Positions 60,246-64,000 of a DNA stretch of 64,000 nt are shown here, piece after piece. This DNA is from Cystobasidium ongulense (taxonomy: Eukaryota; Basidiomycota; Cystobasidiomycetes; Cystobasidiales; Cystobasidiaceae): assembly GCA_022835595.1 (NCBI GenBank), contig BQUP01000010.1, positions 388,236-452,235 of the forward strand, written 5' to 3'. Below the pieces are notes generated by a model. That model saw only the letters and a program-made list of their open reading frames with translations. It made no database searches and had not been told where the DNA came from. Both the position numbers and the translations under genes were made by a program. Every line of letters starts with the position of its first letter. Position 1 is the first letter of the stretch.

Positions 60246-60267
60246 NNNNNNNNNNNNNNNNNNNNNN
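60246..60267. other. Assembly gap (22 N)
   Basis: A run of N directly after 15 consecutive C residues. The C-run probably stopped read extension; the true distance across the gap is unknown. Confidence 0.95.
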
Positions 60268-60632
60268 GAACCTACATCTATTGGCCATTCACATGCCTAC
60301 TGCTCAACGGCACATCCCCATCAACGATGTGTACGCTTGTAGACCGACCCTTCAAGGAAATAGGCCACTGTCCCACAAGCGTCTTCTTCTCAATACTGCC
60401 TGCTCTGTATGCTTGGTATGCCGAGAGTTGGTGGGGTGTTCAGCAAAGGTTGGGAGAGGGTAGCACCGATACTGCCTCATCTCCTTCCTCCTACTTTTTG
60501 GAAGTTTTTGCTCGCTCGTATGCGCTGCTGTATCTGGCTTACCGACGCCCTTACGGAGCTAATCCGCGGCGAGTGCGGTGGATACCGGTACCACAGAAGG
60601 GTGGCAGAACAATCAGTATGTCCAAGGTCTAG
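60268..60632 (+). CDS. Doubtful open frame after the assembly gap, 5' end missing
   Basis: One plus-strand frame is open from the edge of the N run for about 120 codons to a stop at 60630-60632. It includes FFSILPALYAWYAESWWGVQ and SYFLEVFARSYALLYLAYR, both rich in aromatic residues. No family is recognised. A second frame on the same strand is also open for about 60 codons, so chance is possible. It is listed because a TATA-type promoter stands 180 bp upstream across the gap. Confidence 0.22.
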
Positions 60633-63422
60633 TCCGGAAGATGATGGGCCGCCTCGATGGTGCTGGAAAAATACGCCTAGCCGATAGCCGCTTACTGACG
60701 AGCTCCTTGTGTCTGTTCAGTTCACCATGGCATGATCACCTCGAGGTCGAAGAATCTCCATAAACTCTGCCATCATATCCTGCTCGTCATCCTTGAGCAA
60801 GTTACTCAGAGGATAGCTCTATAGGTGGACGATGGCGTGAGTAAAGTGTACTCAAATTGACCAGTAGCTCTAAAGGAGTTCTTGGGCTCAACAAACTTTG
60901 AAGCCTTGGGACAAATTTGGATACCTTGAACGAACACTTTGCATACTTGGAGATACGGGCATCAACCGGGAAGCTAGAGGGTGATGAAGCTAACGGACGA
61001 TGAATGAAAAGCTGCGTATAGGGGCGGCCCGCCGCAAAGTGGCAGCAGATAGAGATGCGGCGGTCGGCATACAGCGAAAGCACAGATACCTGGATTAGTT
61101 AAATGCTTCAAATTGTTCCGCTACGGCTGGGTTAACCAATCAAATTCCGGCTACAAAGCAGGGCCACACGTACTGCAAAACGTGCTACAATGATTCAGGA
61201 GTCGTCATATGGACTGGCGACGCCCTCCGACTCCGCGGACAACCGGGGTGTCTATTTCACATGAACATGGCGAGGGAGAAAAGGCCTGCAGCGACCAGTA
61301 AGACCTCCCGGACTGCCAATATAATGAAGGCCGGGTGAGTACCAGCAGCTCATTCGAACACACATATCGGACTCCAGCTGATAGCCTTTTGAACCACCAG
61401 AGCGATTTCGTATGATGGGCACCACCCCGCAAACTCGCTCATGATGACATTTCGGAACAACGCGCTGAAAGGTGCTTGGCCTTGGACTTATATGGAGGAT
61501 GCCTTCTGGTTGTCACTGCCTCATATCCGCGTACATAGTGCGAAATTCACGCTTCAGCATACACCTCTAGAGGATATACACTTCATGACGCTATACACGG
61601 ACGCTCTCTACCATCATGCTCTCGACTTTTATACGAAGGCATACGAAGGCATACGATGTCTTTCGGATGACAACTGCGCCGGTAAGCATGGATTTGTTGT
61701 TCGCTATGCTTTACTTTATTTAGACACTCACATGTGCGCCTGTCCTCATCAGGAACAGCTCCCTATAATCGACAAAGCTCAACTTCTGGTGGTCTAGTCC
61801 CGCAATCTTAACAAATCGTATCAGCTGAAGACGAGTTTCGTCATATTTTGATTGAATACCAACAACAAGTCGTATTGAAGTGGCCGTGATCAATTTCAGT
61901 TGTCGTGCGAAAACAAAAGGTATCTTGCAGTAATAGAACTTGCTATCATTCAGTCGACTATCTCTATATTTACATTTCATTGCAATTGAGGGCAAATGTT
62001 TTGATGGTTTCTAGATATGGAAGTTTGTTCCTGTGAGAATCTCCGCTTTGCTTTGGAACTGGAGACTATCGCTGGGGTCCGGTGTAGCTCCATTAGCAAG
62101 ATCAATTTTCTATCAATCCCGCATAGGAAGGGTGTGGCTGAATCTTGCATCGTCATCTCGCTGAGGAGAAGCCTACAGCGGTGGGTCCAGCCGGACACAG
62201 CTACCTGCAACAAAGTAACTGGGAGATGGAGAAAGGCGTTTAGTAGCATTGGTGTTTGGGATTTTCGCAGATCCTAGTCTTTGGCCGGTGTTTGTTCTCA
62301 GTGTTTGGGTGGTTACGTACGTCGACGTCGCCAGAGTCAGAGGCAGGCGCTTGGAAGGGCTGGATTGCGAACGGGATGCGCGCTTGTTTGCCTGAAGGAC
62401 TCGGAGATGATGGGGACGTAATAGCAGCATACCCACGCTCATCTTGATGACAGTCTGCTTGTTGCTGTTGTGACCATTCACTCCATCAAAGACCACATCC
62501 AGATCAAATGCTCACCGCTGCGTACTCGACCAAAGGCCTGCCGCTGTACACCAGGACGGGCAAGACGACCTCGCCAGCGTGCAGCTCCCCAGACCTCGTC
62601 ACGGCCTCGGCTGCAAACACCTTTTACTTCAAGCCATGGCACTCCATCTGCCTCGCTGTGCCCATCCTGCTCGTGAGCAGCGTAGTCGTCGTCCGGACTC
62701 TCTCGCTGCTTGTTGACCTGCGTAGGTCGTGTTGATTTCCTCGCGTTTGACGGTGGGCTGACCTGTCCATACTGCACTCCAGGACAAGACAGCTTGAACA
62801 GCATGCAGTGATGATATATTATACAAGATGGACCAAGGCATCAAGAAGTGAAGGCCATTCCATGGCTTGGACAAACCGCAGTACAGCATGTAGCATAAAG
62901 GTGATCGGATTGAACAACGAGATTGGAAGGTGCAGCAATAGGTTAGGTCGAGGGTCCGTTTGCGGTAGTGATAGTAGCATATTATAGTTGTGTCAGTGTC
63001 AGTGTACCGTATCCGCTTGACGTGTATCCATTATCCGCGAAACTATACATGACTTTGCGCCTGTGTGTCATTGTTGCGATATCGATGACCGCAACGAAGA
63101 GAGAGAGAAGCTTGGACTGACGCCTACTCCATCCCTACCAACACACTTGACACCTCCAGAGACTGCTTCAATACACTGGCTCAACCCAGCTTTCGAACAC
63201 CTACTCCGCTCGTCATTCTTCGTCAAGCTTGGACATCGCCGTGACAGCCGAAGCTGAAAGCCATTCCTCAAGCCTGGCAGGGTATTCTTGGAGAAGCTAC
63301 ACCTCCGAGGAAGCTGCACTCTACTGCATGCTACATCAAACACTAGCATATCACTCTGGAACTCTCAATCCCTTGTCAATCCCTCCCTCTCATCGTTTCA
63401 AACCACTCCACCTTCCACTACT
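60633..63422. other. Gene-poor region
   Basis: About 2.8 kb with no confident gene. Two open frames deserve mention. One at 61441-61797 (118 codons) includes WPWTYMEDAFWLSLPHIRV and a 10-bp tandem repeat (ATACGAAGGC, 61631-61656). Another at 62508-62735 (75 codons) has one hydrophobic helix, SICLAVPILLVSSVVVVRTL, near its end and is GC-richer than its surroundings. Neither has a recognisable family. Confidence 0.4.
62508..62735 (+). CDS. Possible small single-helix membrane protein
   Basis: A 75-codon frame starting MLTAAYSTKGLPLYTRTGKT. The second half carries FYFKPWHSICLAVP and a membrane-like helix, then a short tail LLVDLRRSC. Local GC content is higher than in the flanks, which favours coding. 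No family is recognised, and an overlapping 108-codon frame exists on the other strand, so the call is weak. Confidence 0.25.
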   Translation: MLTAAYSTKGLPLYTRTGKTTSPACSSPDLVTASAANTFYFKPWHSICLAVPILLVSSVVVVRTLSLLVDLRRSC

Positions 63423-64000
63423 ATGACGCCGAACCAGGAACAGCTGCTCGCAGCAGAAGCAGGAATGAACAAGTTGATGGACGACGACGTAGACGGAGCA
63501 AAGAGCACACTTGAAGCACAAAATAGTTCTCCGTATGCATTAGCTGGATTGGGAATATGCGAATTCCTAGCTGCTGCAGTCGGGCTCGAGGATGAAAGGC
63601 TTACAGCAAGTATGGAGGCTCTGGCACTTGCTGAGAAGAGCGCTAGGAAACACAAGCATTCTAATAGCATTGAAGAACCTGGTCAATGGTGGGTTCAACA
63701 CGGAATGGAGTATGAAATCCTTATTGCAGATCTAGCGGCTGCTCAGGCTGTGAGTTTTCCCACAATTCGGGTGGCGAGATATAAATACTTGATTATACTG
63801 ACACTTGGCTTATGTTCCTCTAAAGCTCCTTCATATACTAGGAGAAAGCTATGTCGAATACATGAAAGCAGTCTGGAAACTCAATAGCGCGTACAAGCAC
63901 TTCACCGCTATCTACAAAGCAGTCTTTCCAAAAGACATTTCTCCAACTGCAAGTGTATCATCCATTATCGCCGATCTAAACCACCGATATGAAACAGCAC
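63423..64000 (+). CDS. IML2 / TTC39-family protein, 5' part (runs off the window)
   Basis: Exon 1 is 63423-63749 and exon 2 starts at 63826 and continues past the window end. The start MTPNQEQLLAAEAGMNKLMD is followed by GAKSTLEAQNSSPYALAGLG, ICEFLAAAVGLEDERL and EKSARKHKH, then WWVQHGMEYEILIADLAAAQ. After the intron comes ALLHILGESYVEYMKAVWKL and NSAYKHFTAIYKAVFP. This order matches the N-terminal half of IML2/TTC39 proteins, made of TPR-like repeats. Yeast Iml2 is linked to inclusion-body clearance and lipid droplets. Only about 168 residues are visible. The family call is fairly sure. Confidence 0.78.

Overview
The window reads as a piece of a draft nuclear scaffold from an intron-rich fungus, most likely a basidiomycete. 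Almost every gene is cut by short GT-AG introns (mostly 50-90 nt), coding density is high, and fungal families are present: translation elongation factor EF-3, a Zn2Cys6 regulator, a Kin4-type kinase, sugar porters and DHA1 transporters. A 22-base N run marks an assembly gap. I cannot name the species. For most genes I rebuilt the splice model by hand; in every case where I summed all exon lengths, the total was a multiple of three.

Layout. 0.3-9.8 kb: a lambda-crystallin-type dehydrogenase, an EI24-domain membrane protein divergent from PAT1 (mRNA decapping activator), and a G-patch protein of the GPATCH1 type. 10.2-13.0 kb: two divergent short-chain dehydrogenases (SDRs) sharing a 235-bp promoter. 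13.3-18.8 kb: a 1680-residue Kin4-type kinase that ends in a KA1-like domain. 18.8-21.3 kb: mostly non-coding, with one possible small membrane protein.

21.3-38.5 kb looks like an accessory metabolic cluster: sugar-porter transporter, SDR, Zn2Cys6 regulator, SDR, second sugar-porter transporter, succinate-semialdehyde-type aldehyde dehydrogenase, and a Baeyer-Villiger-type flavin monooxygenase. Together these could import a compound, oxidise an alcohol to a ketone, insert oxygen and finish as an acid, under a local regulator. The substrate cannot be read from sequence. A CCGG-centred motif recurs upstream of several of these genes, including an exact 12-mer (TTTTCCGGTCAC) at both the regulator and the monooxygenase.

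39.2-59.7 kb returns to core genes: thymidylate kinase, a multi-RRM RNA-binding protein, amidophosphoribosyltransferase (ADE4, whose first coding exon is only 4 nt), a Cwf18/CCDC12 splicing factor, an iron-sulfur L-serine dehydratase with a long hairpin element in its first intron, a DHA1 transporter, EF-3, and a small single-pass membrane protein. 59.7-63.4 kb is gene-poor and holds the assembly gap. The window ends inside an IML2/TTC39-type gene.
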